Origin: an uncultured Oscillospiraceae bacterium
GTDB lineage: Bacteria; Bacillota; Clostridia; Oscillospirales; Oscillospiraceae
Direction of reading: 5' to 3'
DNA: 64,000 bases
Assembly (NCBI GenBank): GCA_934591895.1
Contig: CAKTPP010000003.1
Coordinates: forward strand, 1-64,000
Shown here: piece after piece, positions 63,865 through 64,000 of the stretch
How positions within the stretch are numbered: the stretch's first letter is position 1
How the letters are laid out: the number at the start of each line of letters is the position of its first letter
The notes under the pieces: generated by a model
The model's input: the letters and a program-made list of their open reading frames with translations, nothing else
What the model was told of the DNA's origin: nothing
The model's database searches: none
Program-made: the position numbers and the translations under genes

Positions 63865-64000
63865 TCAGATGAGCGTGCACACGAGCTCCGAATACGCAGC
63901 CGGATCCTCGAGCGGCTCGCCCGCGATGAGCAGCGCCTGCGCGTGCAGGATCTTGGCGATGCGCGCGGCCTTGTCCTTGTCGCCGGCATCGAACGCTTCC
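63865..64000 (-). CDS. htpG: Molecular chaperone HtpG (Hsp90), 3' end only
   Basis: The last 45 codons run to the window edge and read '...AKILHAQALLIAGEPLEDPA', then 'AYSELVCTLI'. This matches the HtpG C-terminal dimerisation end (pattern Q-A-L-L-I-E-G-x-P-x-E-D-P). The rest of the gene lies beyond the window. It is followed at once by a hairpin and the hemW gene in the same direction. Confidence 0.8.
   Translation of the reverse strand, partial: EAFDAGDKDKAARIAKILHAQALLIAGEPLEDPAAYSELVCTLI

Overview
The window looks like a GC-rich Clostridia chromosome, most likely an Oscillospiraceae-type gut anaerobe (Oscillibacter, Dysosmobacter or Flavonifractor-like). This is inferred from five S-layer-homology (SLH) surface proteins, AGGAGG ribosome sites, a T-box riboswitch, an ECF transporter core, an efp/M24-peptidase pair and a prophage with an N4-gp56-type capsid. 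No rRNA, tRNA or CRISPR array was recognised.

Layout. 1-1437: two microprotein genes (minus strand) with near-identical structured leaders, one copy of a ~200-bp structured repeat, and an AT-rich gap. 1438-6997: a divergent pair of SLH proteins with leucine-rich and cysteine-pair repeats. 6998-7855: three tandem copies of the same repeat alternating with four copies of one terminator hairpin. 7856-21215: a compact podovirus-like block, all minus strand (packaging, portal, scaffold, Prp-type protease, capsid, adaptor, fibre, amidase, holin, tail and internal proteins), with no integrase, repressor or replication gene. XerD-arm-like 11-mers lie at both ends and at one internal junction. 21216-27151: phage promoter region, SLH cysteine-peptidase protein, TetR regulator, SLH lipase-like protein and a zinc-ribbon membrane protein. 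27336-27623: a third microprotein gene. 27749-33671: acetyltransferase-like gene, repeat copy, efp, M24 peptidase, and a lipoprotein/histidine kinase/response regulator operon. 33827-46529: D,D-carboxypeptidase, methyltransferase, ecfA1-ecfA2-ecfT-truA, beta-propeller protein, CvpA, ClpE-like ATPase, macrodomain, pseudouridine synthase, rhomboid and DUF523, mostly tightly packed. 46732-64000: SLH L,D-transpeptidase, thioesterase, NUDIX, family-3 glycosidase, two CobW-type GTPases, a T-box-controlled tryptophan-type ABC importer, phosphodiester-glycosidase-like protein, metG, VanW protein, hemW and the 3' end of htpG.

Three observations look new. First, a ~200-bp repeat with base-pair-preserving changes between copies always lies downstream of a gene between two copies of that gene's own terminator. 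Second, three paralogous ~40-residue microproteins share a leader hairpin whose stem covaries around a conserved loop. Third, XerD-arm-like sequences cluster around the integrase-less prophage, which suggests either Xer-mediated acquisition or XerD-binding sites of the replication terminus.
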